A DNA stretch of 64,000 nucleotides from Roseicella aerolata (GCF_020523605.1 NZ_JAJAQI010000021.1:1-64000); one strand, 5' to 3'. Shown: positions 7,736 through 16,597, counted from the stretch's first letter. Made by a program: numbers and translations. The notes: generated by a model not told the origin, from the sequence alone.

Positions 7736-8190
7736 GGCGCGCGCCTCGCGGGCCGGCGGAGGGCGGCGAGGCTCCTGCGATCCGCCGGCCTCCCGCGTGC
7801 CGGCGCCTGGGCAGGCGCGCCGGCGCGGCGCGCCGCGCAGCCAGGCCGACCGGAGGTGCCCCGAGACAAGGCAAGGTATTCTGAGTTCATGCCGATCCTG
7901 CTCCGGGCAGGGGCCACCGCCCATCACCGATGGGCGCCGATCTCCTGGTCTGCCGGCGCGCTGTGGTTCCCGGAATCGTATACCGATGCCAGGGAACCGC
8001 GGCATCAGGCGCGTCCGGGAAGCGGCTTCATGTCGCAAACAGGTGATGGTGCCGCGGCATCCCTCGCCCGGAAGGCGCGCCGGCGCGGCCCGCCCTGCCC
8101 GGCCGGTCCGGAAGGCCGCCAATCCCCCTTGCCCGGCCGGGATGCCTCCGCGAGGCTGCGCCGGCCTGACCATCCCAGGAGGATTCGTGC
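7736..8190. other. Gene-free gap between divergent genes
   Basis: This intergenic region should carry divergent promoters for the membrane-anchored protein and for the GST gene. I could not pick convincing promoter boxes in the GC-rich sequence. AGGAGG just before 8191 is the ribosome binding site of the GST gene. Nothing else is supported. Confidence 0.4.
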
Positions 8191-8808
8191 ATGAAACTGT
8201 TCTACGCGCCGGGCGCCTGCTCCATCGGCATCCACGTGCTGCTGGAGGAGATCGGCCAGCCCTATGAGGCGGTGCCGGTCAACCTGCGGGAAGGGGCGCA
8301 GTTCAAGCCCGAATTCACCTCGGTCAACCCGAAGTCCAAGGTGCCGACGCTGCAGCGCGACGACGGCTCCGTGCTGACGGAATACCCCGCCATCGCCCTC
8401 TGGCTGGCCAGCACCTTCCCCGAGGCGAAGCTGCTGCCGAAGGAGGCCGACAAGCTGGCCAGGGCGCTGGAATATACCGACTACGCCGTCGCCACGATGC
8501 ACATGCAGGGCTTCTCCCGCATCTTCCGGCCGGCGAATTTCGCCCCCTCCGAGGCCGACCATGAGGCCGTGAAGGCGCGCGGCGAGGAGATCTTCGCCAA
8601 GGGGCTCGCCCTGTTCGACAAGGCGCTGGAGGGCAAGGACTACCTGCTGGGCGAGTTCTCCTTCGCCGACAGCGCGCTCTTCTACGTCTCCTTCTGGTGG
8701 GCCGCCCGGTTGAACAAGCCGCTGCCGCCCAATGTCGCGGCGCATTACGCGCGGATGAATGCCCGCCCCGCCGTCCAGCGCACCCTGAAGGCCGAGGGCC
8801 TGGCCTGA
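8191..8808 (+). CDS. Glutathione S-transferase
   Basis: The 205-residue cytoplasmic enzyme should conjugate glutathione to electrophiles, or act as a thiol transferase. It has the thioredoxin-like N-terminal domain (MKLFYAPGACSIGIHVLLEE) with a Cys at position 10, as in bacterial beta-class GSTs. The glutathione-binding loop SKVPTL and the ExPAI motif (TEYPAIALWLA) follow, and then the all-helical C-terminal domain with the conserved FSFADSALF N-capping box. Length is typical. AGGAGG lies a few bases upstream of the ATG. A GC-rich inverted repeat at 8822-8842 follows the gene and may end its transcript. The substrate cannot be read from the sequence. Confidence 0.92.
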   Translation: MKLFYAPGACSIGIHVLLEEIGQPYEAVPVNLREGAQFKPEFTSVNPKSKVPTLQRDDGSVLTEYPAIALWLASTFPEAKLLPKEADKLARALEYTDYAVATMHMQGFSRIFRPANFAPSEADHEAVKARGEEIFAKGLALFDKALEGKDYLLGEFSFADSALFYVSFWWAARLNKPLPPNVAAHYARMNARPAVQRTLKAEGLA

Positions 8809-8821
8809 CCGGCCATCGGCC

Positions 8822-8842
8822 GGCGCGGGCTTGACCCGCGCC
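8822..8842 (+). terminator. GC-rich hairpin after the GST gene
   Basis: GGCGCGGG (8822-8829), loop CTTGA, CCCGCGCC (8835-8842) forms a perfect 8-bp stem just after the GST stop codon. There is no T-tract, so it may only protect the 3' end. Confidence 0.35.
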
Positions 8843-8972
8843 TCTCCATGACCGCAGGAACCCATGACCGGCCGGGCCGCCCGCATCAGGCGGGCGCCCG
8901 GCCGCACCGGTTCATGGCGGCCGGCGGACCGCCCCGGCGCCCGCCGGCCCGAGCATGAGGAAAGACCCCGCG

Positions 8973-9557
8973 ATGGCGGCGACGCTGAACCCGATCCCCT
9001 TCTGGTTTCTCCGCCATGGCGAGACCGACTGGAACGCCCAGATGCTCTCCCAGGGGCGGACCGACATCCCGCTGAACGCGGTCGGGATCGCCCAGGCCCG
9101 GCGCGCGGCGCGCACCCTGGCCGGGATCGGCGGCATCGCCAGCATCGTCGCCTCCCCCCTCACCCGCGCCCGGGTGACGGCGGAAATCGCGGCCGAGGCG
9201 CTCGGCCTGCCCGTCGCCTTCGATGACGAGCTGCAGGAGGTGAATTTCGGCGAGCAGGAAGGCCAGCCGATGGGCGACTGGTATGACGACTGGATCGCCG
9301 GCGACTACACGCCGGCGGGGGCGGAGACCTTCGCCGGCCTGCTGGCGCGCGCCGTCGCCGCCGTGAACCGCGCGACCACCCGTCCCGGCCCGGTCCTGAT
9401 CGTCGCGCATGGCGCGCTGTTCCGCGCCATGCGGCTGGCCTTCGGGCATGAGCCGAATGTCCGCACGCCGAACGCCCTGCCCATCCATTGCGTCCCCCCC
9501 GCCGATGGCGGCCGGGTCTGGGAGGTGACTCCGGCGGCGCTGGCGCCGGAGGCCTGA
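8973..9557 (+). CDS. Histidine phosphatase family protein
   Basis: The 194-residue protein belongs to the histidine phosphatase (phosphoglycerate mutase-like) superfamily. It carries the RHGET motif with the phospho-accepting His near residue 15, the catalytic region SPLTRARVTAEI, an acidic ELQEVNFGEQEG segment and the second conserved His in VAHGA. I chose the ATG at 8973 because GAGGAAAG lies 8 bases before it; an in-frame ATG at 8955 would add six residues but overlaps that ribosome binding site. Family members hydrolyse diverse phosphomonoesters, including sugar phosphates and cobalamin intermediates. No neighbour suggests the substrate. Confidence 0.9.
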   Translation: MAATLNPIPFWFLRHGETDWNAQMLSQGRTDIPLNAVGIAQARRAARTLAGIGGIASIVASPLTRARVTAEIAAEALGLPVAFDDELQEVNFGEQEGQPMGDWYDDWIAGDYTPAGAETFAGLLARAVAAVNRATTRPGPVLIVAHGALFRAMRLAFGHEPNVRTPNALPIHCVPPADGGRVWEVTPAALAPEA

Positions 9558-9655
9558 GGCAGCAGGATGCCGGGCCAATGGGCGCCCCAGCCACCGCGCG
9601 GCGGCAGGATGCCGCCCGCGCCGGCGGGCCACCCGCCGCGAGGGACACCCGGCTC

Positions 9656-10674
9656 ATGACGACCAGGGCTGGCGACAGGGACCCGCCGCCCCCTGTCCCC
9701 GGGCGGGATCGGCCCCGATCGGGCCTCAGCCGGCGCAGCCTGTGCGCGGGGCTGGCGCTGCCCGCCCCCACGCTCGGCCGCGCCCTGCCGGCCGCCGCCG
9801 AGGCCCCCCTGCCCGCCCCGTGCCGCCGGCGCCGCTGCCGGACTACGGCCTCCGGCAGTTCTGGCATTTCGGTGGCCGCTTCCCGCTGCGGCCCGCGACG
9901 GGCGACATCTACCGGAACCGCGCGGCGCTGAACGGCGATGCCGCCACCTGGGCGCCGCGCTATCAATGGACCTACCACCCCGGCCGCGGCGCCTCGGCCA
10001 TCAGGGGGTGGGATGCGCGGGGCAATCCCCATCCGAGTTCGGAACTGCAGGCCTACGTCAATCCCTTCGCCTCCGCCGTCCATGCCGCCCATTCACCCTT
10101 CATCGCCATGCCGGATCACGGTGTCATCCGCGGCCAGCCGCGTCCGGATGCGCTGGCCCGCTTCCTGCCCCAGCCCTACGCATCCGGCTGCATGATCACG
10201 CGCGGCAGCTACGCCCTGACCCATGGCTGGGTGGAGGCGCGCCTGAGGCTGCCGCACGGCAAGGGGTTGTGGCCGGCCTTCTGGCTCCTGCCCGATGACG
10301 GTGCCTGGCCACCCGAGATCGACATCATGGAAGCCCATGGCGGCGACCCCACGCGCTACTACGCGACGGTGCACTGGGGCAGCCGGGAGAACCGGCAGGA
10401 ATCCTCCCACCCGATCACCGGCCTGCCGGACCTCACCAGGGACTGGCACCAGTATGCCGTGCACTGGGGCCCGGAATGGTGCGACTTCCATTTCGACCGG
10501 CGGCGGGTTGCCCGGGTCGCCACGCCGCCGCAGTTGCGGGGTCGCGCCTGCTATCTCCTGCTGAACCTGGCCATCGGCGGCGCCTGGTTCGGGCCGCCGG
10601 ACGAGACCACGCCCTTTCCGGCCGATCTGGGCATCGAGTGGGTGGGCGTGTGGCAGCAGGCCGAGGGCCGGTAG
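9656..10674 (+). pseudogene. GH16-family glycosidase with Tat signal out of frame (apparent frameshift)
   Basis: The catalytic part (about 9840-10674) is a glycoside hydrolase family 16 domain. It has the hallmark EIDIME active-site motif, aromatic substrate-cleft residues (GLWPAFWLLP) and the jelly-roll C-terminal strands ending in WVGVWQQ. Members cleave beta-1,3 or beta-1,4 glucans and galactans outside the cytoplasm. In its own frame the region before PLPDYGLRQFW is implausible. A good twin-arginine signal (LSRRSLCAGLALPAP, then ALPAAAEAPLPAP) lies in the adjacent frame, starting at the ATG at 9656. A missing base between about 9800 and 9840 would join the two. Either the gene is broken, the sequence has an error in this C-rich stretch, or recoding occurs. 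A run of nine C and nine G after the stop (10678-10698) could form a hairpin. Confidence 0.7.
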
Positions 10675-10891
10675 CTTCCCCCCCCCGGAGGGGGGGGGCC
10701 GGCTTGCGCGCGGCCATCCGGCGCTGCCGGCGGCGGGGCCCTGGCCACGCGCGATGCCTCGTCGCCGTTGCCCTGCCCCCGCCTTTCCGCTAATCCCCCC
10801 CGCTGCGCCGGCACCCCTGGAGGCCGGCGCGCCTGTTTTCGGGGCATGCGGCCCCGCGAAGGGCTTTTTCCCAAGCAAGCGGAGTTCGACC

Positions 10892-11560
10892 ATGGTCCAG
10901 ACTGTCCGGATCGAGGCCGAGGCGCGCGAGCGGGCCGGTAAGGGGGCGGCGCGTGCGACCCGGCGTGAGGGGCTTGTCCCCGCTGTCATCTATGGCGCGA
11001 AGCAGGAGGCGACGCTGATCGCCCTCGACCCGCGCGACGTGATGAAGGAGCTGCAGAAGGGCGGCTGGCAGAGCCATCTGTACGAGGTGGCACTGAAGGA
11101 CGGCTCCACCGTGCGCACCCTGATGCGCGACGTGCAGTTCCACCCGGTCACCGACCGGCCCCTGCATGTGGACTTCCAGCGCGTCGCCCCGGGCGCCCGC
11201 ATCCGCGTCCGCGTGCCGGTGCAGTTCCTGAACGAGGACACCTGCCCGGGCCTCAAGGCCGGCGGCGTGCTGAACGTCGTCCGCCGCGAGTTGGAAGTGC
11301 TCGCCGCGGTCGATGCCGTGCCGGACGCCTTCGAGCTCGACCTGGCCGAGGCCGGCATCGGCGACTCGCTGCGCTGGTCCGCGGTGAAGGACAAGTTCGG
11401 CACCAAGGCGGTGATCGAGCGTGACTTCGTCGTGGCGACGATCGCCCCGCCGACGGTGGTCGAGGAAGTCGTGGCCGCCCCGGCGGCGCCGGCCGCTCCG
11501 GCTGCCAAGGGCAAGGGAGGCAAGGCCGCCGCGGCTGCCCCGGCCGCCAAGAAGAAGTAA
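10892..11560 (+). CDS. rplY: 50S ribosomal protein L25/general stress protein Ctc
   Basis: This 222-residue protein binds 5S rRNA in the large ribosomal subunit. The N-terminal L25 domain shows the typical start RIEAEARERAGKGAARATRREGL, followed by PAVIYG. The C-terminal TL5/Ctc beta domain includes RTLMRDVQFHPVTDRPLHVDF in two strands and ends in an Ala/Lys-rich tail of about 30 residues. That tail is longer than in minimal L25 proteins and is typical of alphaproteobacterial Ctc forms. The ATG at 10892 follows a GGAG motif. pth begins 18 bases downstream, and the order rplY-pth-ychF is a familiar translation-related block. Confidence 0.95.
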   Translation: MVQTVRIEAEARERAGKGAARATRREGLVPAVIYGAKQEATLIALDPRDVMKELQKGGWQSHLYEVALKDGSTVRTLMRDVQFHPVTDRPLHVDFQRVAPGARIRVRVPVQFLNEDTCPGLKAGGVLNVVRRELEVLAAVDAVPDAFELDLAEAGIGDSLRWSAVKDKFGTKAVIERDFVVATIAPPTVVEEVVAAPAAPAAPAAKGKGGKAAAAAPAAKKK

Positions 11561-11578
11561 GCCCGAGAGGGTTTGGCG

Positions 11579-12154
11579 ATGCTGCTCTGGGTGGGATTGG
11601 GCAACCCCGAGCCGTCCCAGGCGCGGCATCGCCACAATATCGGCTTCATGGCGCTCGACGCCATCGCGCGCCGCCATGGCTTCTCGCCCTGGCGGCAGCG
11701 CTACAAGGGCTTAGTGGCGGAGGGCGTGATCGCCGGCCACAAGATCCTCGCCCTCAAGCCGCAGACCTATATGAACGGCTCGGGGGAAGCGGTGCAGCCG
11801 GCCGCGGCCTTCCACAAGATCCCGCCCCAGGGCATCTGGGCCTTCCATGACGAGCTCGACCTCGCGCCCGGCAAGGTGCGGGTGAAGAAGGGCGGCGGCG
11901 CCGCGGGCCATAACGGGCTGCGCGACATCCAGCGCGCCCTCGGCACCCCGGAATACTGGCGCGTGCGGCTCGGCATCGGGCATCCCGGGCACAAGGACCG
12001 GGTGCATGGCCATGTGCTCGGCAATTTCGCCAAGGTGGATACCTGGGTGGAGCCCCTGCTGGAGGCGGTCGCGGAGGCCGCGCCGCTGCTGGCGCAGGGC
12101 AAGCCGGAGGAGTTCATGACCAGGGTCGCCTTCCTGACGCAGGAGGTTCGCTGA
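11579..12154 (+). CDS. pth: Peptidyl-tRNA hydrolase
   Basis: The 191-residue enzyme frees tRNA from peptidyl-tRNA that has dropped off ribosomes. It shows the family signatures: VGLGNPEP at the N-terminus, the catalytic His in RHRHNIGF, KPQTYMNGSGEAV, the conserved HDELDLAPGKVRVK segment and GGGAAGHNGLRDI. The ATG at 11579 is preferred because GAGAGGG lies 7 bases before it; a TTG two codons earlier would sit against the ribosome binding site. The stop overlaps the next start by one base (TGATG), so the following unknown gene is translationally coupled. Confidence 0.97.
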   Translation: MLLWVGLGNPEPSQARHRHNIGFMALDAIARRHGFSPWRQRYKGLVAEGVIAGHKILALKPQTYMNGSGEAVQPAAAFHKIPPQGIWAFHDELDLAPGKVRVKKGGGAAGHNGLRDIQRALGTPEYWRVRLGIGHPGHKDRVHGHVLGNFAKVDTWVEPLLEAVAEAAPLLAQGKPEEFMTRVAFLTQEVR

Positions 12155-12612
12155 TGGAGCCGGAAGACGTCGCCGAATTCGCCGCCGGCATGGGCGGGCC
12201 CGGGCCGGAGGATGTGGCCAATGGCGCTGCGGCCCTGGCCGCCGCCCTGGTGCGGGAGGCCGGCGCGCTGGCGACGGCCGCGGCGGCGCTGCGCAATGCG
12301 GCGGCGGTGACGCCGGGCGACCCGAGCGGCGGGCCGTTGTCGGACATCCGCCGCCAGCGCGGCGCCATGGCGGCCTCCGGCGAGGCGGCGATCAAGGCGG
12401 CGCTGCTGCTGGAGGCGGCGGAGGTGATCGGGCCGGGCGGCGAGCCGGCGGTGATGGCCGAGCGGATCGCGGCGGCGGCGAAGCGGGCAGGCGTGTCGCC
12501 GGCGGCGCTGGTGCCGGCGCTGCGCGCGGCGGCGCTCATGCCGGCGACGGATGACGGCGCGGCAAGGATCGCGGCGGCGACGATCGCAGAAGCGGTCGGG
12601 CGTTCTTTGTAG
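12154..12612 (+). CDS. Ala-rich protein of unknown function
   Basis: I do not recognise this 152-residue product. It is very rich in Ala (well over a third), predicted mostly helical, with no signal peptide, membrane span or Cys. The segments LSDIRRQRGAMAAS and AERIAAAAKRAGVSPAALVP are its most distinctive parts. It is probably real: AGGAGG lies 7 bases before the ATG, the start overlaps the pth stop by one base, and codon use matches the neighbours. Position between pth and ychF hints at a role near translation, but that is only inference. Confidence 0.6.
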   Translation: MEPEDVAEFAAGMGGPGPEDVANGAAALAAALVREAGALATAAAALRNAAAVTPGDPSGGPLSDIRRQRGAMAASGEAAIKAALLLEAAEVIGPGGEPAVMAERIAAAAKRAGVSPAALVPALRAAALMPATDDGAARIAAATIAEAVGRSL

Positions 12613-12675
12613 CGAGGAGGTCGGGCGGCCCCTGCCCCGGCCCGAGTCGGCGGGGTCAGCCTGCAAGCTCCCACC

Positions 12676-12735
12676 GGTCCAGGCCAGGGTCTGGCCTGGC
12701 GGATGGGGTCCGGGAAAGGCGGGGCCTTCCCCGGG
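12676..12735. repeat. Dispersed two-hairpin intergenic repeat, copy 1
   Basis: This copy lies between the Ala-rich gene and ychF. Hairpin A is CCAGGCCAG (12679-12687), loop GGT, CTGGCCTGG (12691-12699). Hairpin B pairs 12710-12720 with 12724-12734, with one A-C mismatch. A second copy at 21682-21742 shares order and loops but differs at paired positions in a compensating way. Confidence 0.65.
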
Positions 12736-12760
12736 TGTTCGTGTTTCCTAGGAGGTTCCC

Positions 12761-13855
12761 GTGGGTTTCAACTGCGGCATCGTCGGCCTGCCGAACGTGG
12801 GGAAATCCACGCTGTTCAACGCGCTGACCGAAACCGCGGCGGCGCAGGCCGCCAACTACCCCTTCTGCACCATCGAGCCGAATGTCGGCCGCGTCGGCGT
12901 GCCCGACCCACGGCTCGACAAGCTGGCGCAGATCGGCAAGAGCCAGAAGGTCATCCCGACCAGCCTCGAATTCGTGGACATCGCCGGCCTGGTCCGCGGC
13001 GCTTCCAAGGGCGAGGGCCTCGGCAACCAGTTCCTGGCCAATATCCGGGAGGTGGACGCGATCGTCCATGTCCTCCGCTGCTTCGAGGACAGCGACGTCA
13101 CCCATGTCGAGGGCAGCGTCGATCCGGTGCGGGATGCCGAGACGGTCGAGACCGAGCTGATGCTCGCCGACTTGGATGGCCTGGAGAAGCGCCAGGTCGG
13201 CCTGCAGAAGCGCGCCCGCAACGGCGACAAGGAGGCGATCCAGCAGCTCACGCTGATCGACCCGATCGTCAGGGCGCTGCAGGAAGGCAGGCCGGCCCGC
13301 ACCGCCGTGCCGAAGGGCGAGGAAGAGGCGGCGAAGCGGCTGCAGCTGCTGACGACCAAGCCGGTGCTCTATGTCTGCAACGTCGAGGAAGCCTCGGCCG
13401 CTACCGGCAACGCGCATTCCGAGAAGGTCTTCCGGATGGCCGAGGCGCAGGGCGCGCGCGCGGTCGTCGTCTCGGCCGCGATCGAGGCCGAGATCAGCCA
13501 GATGGCGCCGGCCGACCGTGGCGACTTCCTGGAGAGCCTGGGCCTGCATGAGGGCGGCCTGGATCGCGTCATCCGCGCCGGCTACGCGCTGCTCGGCCTG
13601 CAGACCTACTTCACGGTGGGGCCGAAGGAGGCGCGCGCCTGGACCATCACCCGGGGCACCAAGGCGCCGCAGGCCGCCGGCGTGATCCACGGCGATTTCG
13701 AGCGCGGCTTCATCGCGGCCGAATGCATCGCCTATGACGACTATGTCGCGCTGGGCGGCGAGCAGGGCGCCAAGGAAGCCGGCAAGATGCGGGTCGAGGG
13801 CAAGGAATACGTGGTGAAGGACGGCGACGTCCTGCTCTTCCGCTTCAACGTCTGA
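12761..13855 (+). CDS. ychF: Ribosome-binding ATPase YchF (OBG-like)
   Basis: The 364-residue P-loop NTPase binds ribosomes and is linked to translation and oxidative stress responses. It has Walker A GLPNVGKSTLFNAL, switch region YPFCTIEPNVG, DIAGLVRGASKGEGLGNQFL, and NVEE in place of the NKxD guanine motif, which is why this family prefers ATP. The long helical insert and the C-terminal TGS domain (GLQTYFTVGPKEARAW onward) are present, and length is standard. The start is a GTG with AGGAGG 5 bases upstream. It closes the rplY-pth block but is separated from it by a structured repeat. Confidence 0.97.
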   Translation: MGFNCGIVGLPNVGKSTLFNALTETAAAQAANYPFCTIEPNVGRVGVPDPRLDKLAQIGKSQKVIPTSLEFVDIAGLVRGASKGEGLGNQFLANIREVDAIVHVLRCFEDSDVTHVEGSVDPVRDAETVETELMLADLDGLEKRQVGLQKRARNGDKEAIQQLTLIDPIVRALQEGRPARTAVPKGEEEAAKRLQLLTTKPVLYVCNVEEASAATGNAHSEKVFRMAEAQGARAVVVSAAIEAEISQMAPADRGDFLESLGLHEGGLDRVIRAGYALLGLQTYFTVGPKEARAWTITRGTKAPQAAGVIHGDFERGFIAAECIAYDDYVALGGEQGAKEAGKMRVEGKEYVVKDGDVLLFRFNV

Positions 13856-13965
13856 TCCCGTCCCGCAGGCATGCCAGCGCAGGTCCGCGGCCCCGGCCGC
13901 CTGTCGCGGCGGCAGGTCAGGACCTGTACGGGCCGGCATGATGCGCGGTGGGCGGGGGTGCCCCG

Positions 13966-14415
13966 CTACCGCCTGGTCATGGTGACGGCATAGCTGCAGA
14001 CCCCGTTGCGGTGCTCGCCGAGGAAGCGGTCATTGGCGAAGACCCCGGTGGTGGCGATGGCGCGGTCGAGCGAATCCGCCATGCGCACATCGCCTGCGTT
14101 GCCGACCGTCCCGCTCAGCACCTGCCGCGTCTCCGGGTTGAACAGCAGGCTGGCGCGACCCTGGCGCACCACGATCTCGCGCTCACCGGCCGGGGGCGGC
14201 GGGCAGGCGCGGGTGCGGTCCGGGTTCAGGGTGAAGGCGCCGGCATAGCGGCCATCGAAGGCGGTCACCGTCGCGGCGGCTGGCGCCCTGGCTGGCGCGG
14301 CCTGGGCCGGACGCGCACCGGGTGCGTCGGTCGCCTGCGGAATCACCGTCTCGTTCACGCAGGCGGCGAGGAGGCATGGCGCGGCAAGCGCCAGGAGGCG
14401 GATTCGGGCCGACAT
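13966..14415 (-). CDS. Small predicted lipoprotein
   Basis: The 149-residue protein has a clear lipoprotein signal (RLLALAAPCLLAAC) with lipobox LAAC, so it should be anchored through Cys19. A short Pro/Ala linker follows, then a compact domain with FDGRYAGAFTLNPDRT, CPPPP, and a strand-rich region ending in YAVTMTRR. Two further Cys residues could form a disulfide. GGAGA sits 8 bases before the ATG. I recognise no named family; small periplasmic lipoproteins of this form are common in Acetobacteraceae. It forms a short unit with the downstream-lying genes on neither strand. Confidence 0.75.
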   Translation of the reverse strand: MSARIRLLALAAPCLLAACVNETVIPQATDAPGARPAQAAPARAPAAATVTAFDGRYAGAFTLNPDRTRACPPPPAGEREIVVRQGRASLLFNPETRQVLSGTVGNAGDVRMADSLDRAIATTGVFANDRFLGEHRNGVCSYAVTMTRR

Positions 14416-14463
14416 GGAACATTCTCCGTCAGGATGGGCGTCGGGCGCGGGACGGGCGGCGGC

Positions 14464-14661
14464 TCAGGCCGGCCCGTCCTCCTCCGGCCGGTCGCGCTTC
14501 GCGCCATCGAGCAGCGCCTGCCGGCGCTCCTCCGCCCGGCGGTCATTGGCCTTCCCGGCCCCGGTCCGGCCATGCTTCACGCGATTGGCAGCGGCGGTCG
14601 CTGCGGCATCCGCCCTGGCCTTTGCCTTCCGCACCCGGTTCAGGTTGACGACCTCGCCCAT
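14464..14661 (-). CDS. DUF4169-family small protein
   Basis: The 65-residue product begins MGEVVNLNRVRKAKARA, which matches the DUF4169 family of short basic proteins in alphaproteobacteria. It is highly charged, with RRAEERRQALLDGAKRDRPE in the second half, no membrane span and a predicted helical structure. The function is unknown. It lies between the lipoprotein gene on the same strand and the divergent dienelactone hydrolase gene, whose ATG is 40 bases away, so their promoters must overlap. Confidence 0.75.
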   Translation of the reverse strand: MGEVVNLNRVRKAKARADAAATAAANRVKHGRTGAGKANDRRAEERRQALLDGAKRDRPEEDGPA

Positions 14662-14700
14662 GGCCGCAGGATAGCCCGGTCCAACCCCCGGGGGAACGCC

Positions 14701-15363
14701 ATGCAGATCGAGCTCACCGCCGCCGACGGCCACACCCTCTCGGCCTATGTCGCCGGCCCGCAGGACGCGACCCGCGGCCTGGTCGTGGCGCAGGAGATCT
14801 TCGGGGTGAACCGGCACATGCGCCGGGTCTGCGACGACTTCGCCAAGGCCGGCTATGCCGTGGTCTGCCCCGCCCTGTTCGACCGCACCCAGCGCGGGGT
14901 GGAACTGGGCTACGGGCCGGAGGATGTGGCGCGCGGGCGCGACCTGCGCGCCACCATCGATCCCGGCAAGACGGTGCTGGACATCCTGGCGGCGGCGGCG
15001 GCGCTGCCGAAGGCGGCCAGGCGCGGCATCGTCGGCTATTGCTGGGGCGGCACCGTCGCCTGGCACGGCGCCACCCGGACCAGCGCCTTTGCGGCCAGCG
15101 TCGGCTGGTATGGCGGCGGCATCGCGGCGGCGAAGGACGAACAGCCGCGATGCCCGGTGCAACTGCATTTCGGCGAGACCGACGCCTCCATCCCGCTTTC
15201 GGATGTGGAGGCGATCCGGGCCGCGCAGCCGGGGGTGGAGGTCTTCGTCTACCAGGGCGCCGGCCACGGCTTCGGCTGCGAGGAGCGGGGGAGCTACGTG
15301 CAGAAGGACGCGGCGCTGGCGCAGGAGCGGACGCTCGGCTTCTTCGGCAAGCATCTCCTCTGA
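14701..15363 (+). CDS. Dienelactone hydrolase family protein
   Basis: The 220-residue alpha/beta hydrolase resembles carboxymethylenebutenolidase, which opens dienelactones in chlorocatechol and related aromatic breakdown. The nucleophile is the Cys in GYCWGG, the conserved Glu lies in AQEIFGVN, and the catalytic Asp (FGETDASIP) and His (GAGHGFGC) follow in the expected order. No signal peptide is seen, so it should be cytoplasmic. No other aromatic-degradation genes are nearby, and many members of this family act on unknown esters, so the substrate is open. Confidence 0.92.
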   Translation: MQIELTAADGHTLSAYVAGPQDATRGLVVAQEIFGVNRHMRRVCDDFAKAGYAVVCPALFDRTQRGVELGYGPEDVARGRDLRATIDPGKTVLDILAAAAALPKAARRGIVGYCWGGTVAWHGATRTSAFAASVGWYGGGIAAAKDEQPRCPVQLHFGETDASIPLSDVEAIRAAQPGVEVFVYQGAGHGFGCEERGSYVQKDAALAQERTLGFFGKHLL

Positions 15364-15453
15364 ATGTGAAAGGCAGGGGCGCGGGCGACGCTTGAGCGGC
15401 GCGCGGCGCCGAGAGGACCATACCGGTTACGGTGCATCGCCGGGAACGGTCCA

Positions 15454-16431
15454 ATGCCCATTGTGTCGCCGATCGGCCGCCGCAGGCTCGGCCTCTGCCT
15501 CGCCGTCCTTGCCCCTGGCCTCGCCGCCGCCGGGGAAGCGCGCTGGCCGAACCGTCCGGTTCGCCTGATCGTCCCCTATCAGGCGGGCGGACAGTCGGAC
15601 ACGGTGGCGCGCCTGCTGCAGCCGCGTGTCGCGGAGTTCCTCGGCCAGCCGGTCGTGGTCGAGAACCGCAGCGGAGCGGGCGGCACCATCGCCGCCGGCC
15701 TCGTTGCCCAGGCCCCGGCCGATGGCTACACCTTCGTGATCGACTCCGCCGCCTTCCTCATCGTCCCGCATGCCATGCGGAACCTGCCCTTCGATCATGA
15801 GACGGCCTTCGTGCCGGTCGGCGTGGTGGTGGAGCAGCCCTATGTGCTGGCCGTTGCGACCGGCTTGCCGCCGCGCGACCTCGCAGGCTTCCTCGCCCTC
15901 GCCCGGCAGCGGGAGATCACCTTCGGCTCCCCCGGCCATGGCAGCGTCGGCCATCTTGCCGGCGCGCTGCTGGCCCAGCGCGCCGGGGTGCGGCTGGAGC
16001 ACGTGCCCTATCGCGGCGGCGCGGAGCTGGCGCGCGACCTGGCGGCAGGTGCGATCCCGGCCGCGATCATGAGCACCAACTCGCTCGACCCGCTGCTGCA
16101 GGACGGCAAGGCGGCGCCGCTCGCACTGACCAGCGCGGAGCGGCGCGGTGGCCCGCCAGGCGTGCCGACCATCGCGGAATCCGGCTTTCCCGGCTTCGAC
16201 GTGCCCAGTTGGAACACGGTCTTCGCCCGTGCCGGCACGCCGGCGCCGGTCCTGGCGCGCATGGCGGAGGCGCTGAACCACGCAACATCCGATCCCGGCT
16301 TCTCAGCGGCCCTGCAAAGGATCGGCAGCGTGACCACGCGTGCCGATCCCGCCGCGGCGGCGGCCCGCCTGCGGCAGGAGCGCATGCTGATCCGCGACGC
16401 GATCCGGGATGCCGGAATCGTCTTCCAGTGA
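15454..16431 (+). CDS. Bug-family (TctC-like) substrate-binding protein
   Basis: The 325-residue periplasmic protein belongs to the Bug/TctC family, which captures carboxylates and related small molecules. It has an N-terminal export signal ending near AAAGEA, the typical start WPNRPVRLIVPYQAGGQSD, VVVENRSGAGG, ADGYTF, and the PYRGGAELARDLAAG and PTIAESGFPGFD motifs. No TctA or TctB membrane subunits are encoded in the window, so it is an orphan, as is common in Bug-rich genomes. The ATG at 15454 has only a weak ribosome binding site. The ligand cannot be predicted. Confidence 0.92.
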   Translation: MPIVSPIGRRRLGLCLAVLAPGLAAAGEARWPNRPVRLIVPYQAGGQSDTVARLLQPRVAEFLGQPVVVENRSGAGGTIAAGLVAQAPADGYTFVIDSAAFLIVPHAMRNLPFDHETAFVPVGVVVEQPYVLAVATGLPPRDLAGFLALARQREITFGSPGHGSVGHLAGALLAQRAGVRLEHVPYRGGAELARDLAAGAIPAAIMSTNSLDPLLQDGKAAPLALTSAERRGGPPGVPTIAESGFPGFDVPSWNTVFARAGTPAPVLARMAEALNHATSDPGFSAALQRIGSVTTRADPAAAAARLRQERMLIRDAIRDAGIVFQ

Positions 16432-16597
16432 GGCGCGGCGCATCGGCCAGGCATGATGCCGGCCGCCCGGCAGCCGGGAACTGGCCGATCCGCCCCGCAG
16501 CAACCGTCACCGAAAGGTTCCCTCCGCCGCGCCGCAGGGCTAGGCTCGGCGGCGGAGCCGGCCATCAAGGCCGACCGGGAACGTCCGAGGAGAGTCC

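Noticed and set aside
10678-10698. C9/G9 run after the GH16 gene as a terminator
   Set aside because: It can pair, but there is no T-tract and homopolymer runs like this are prone to sequencing error.
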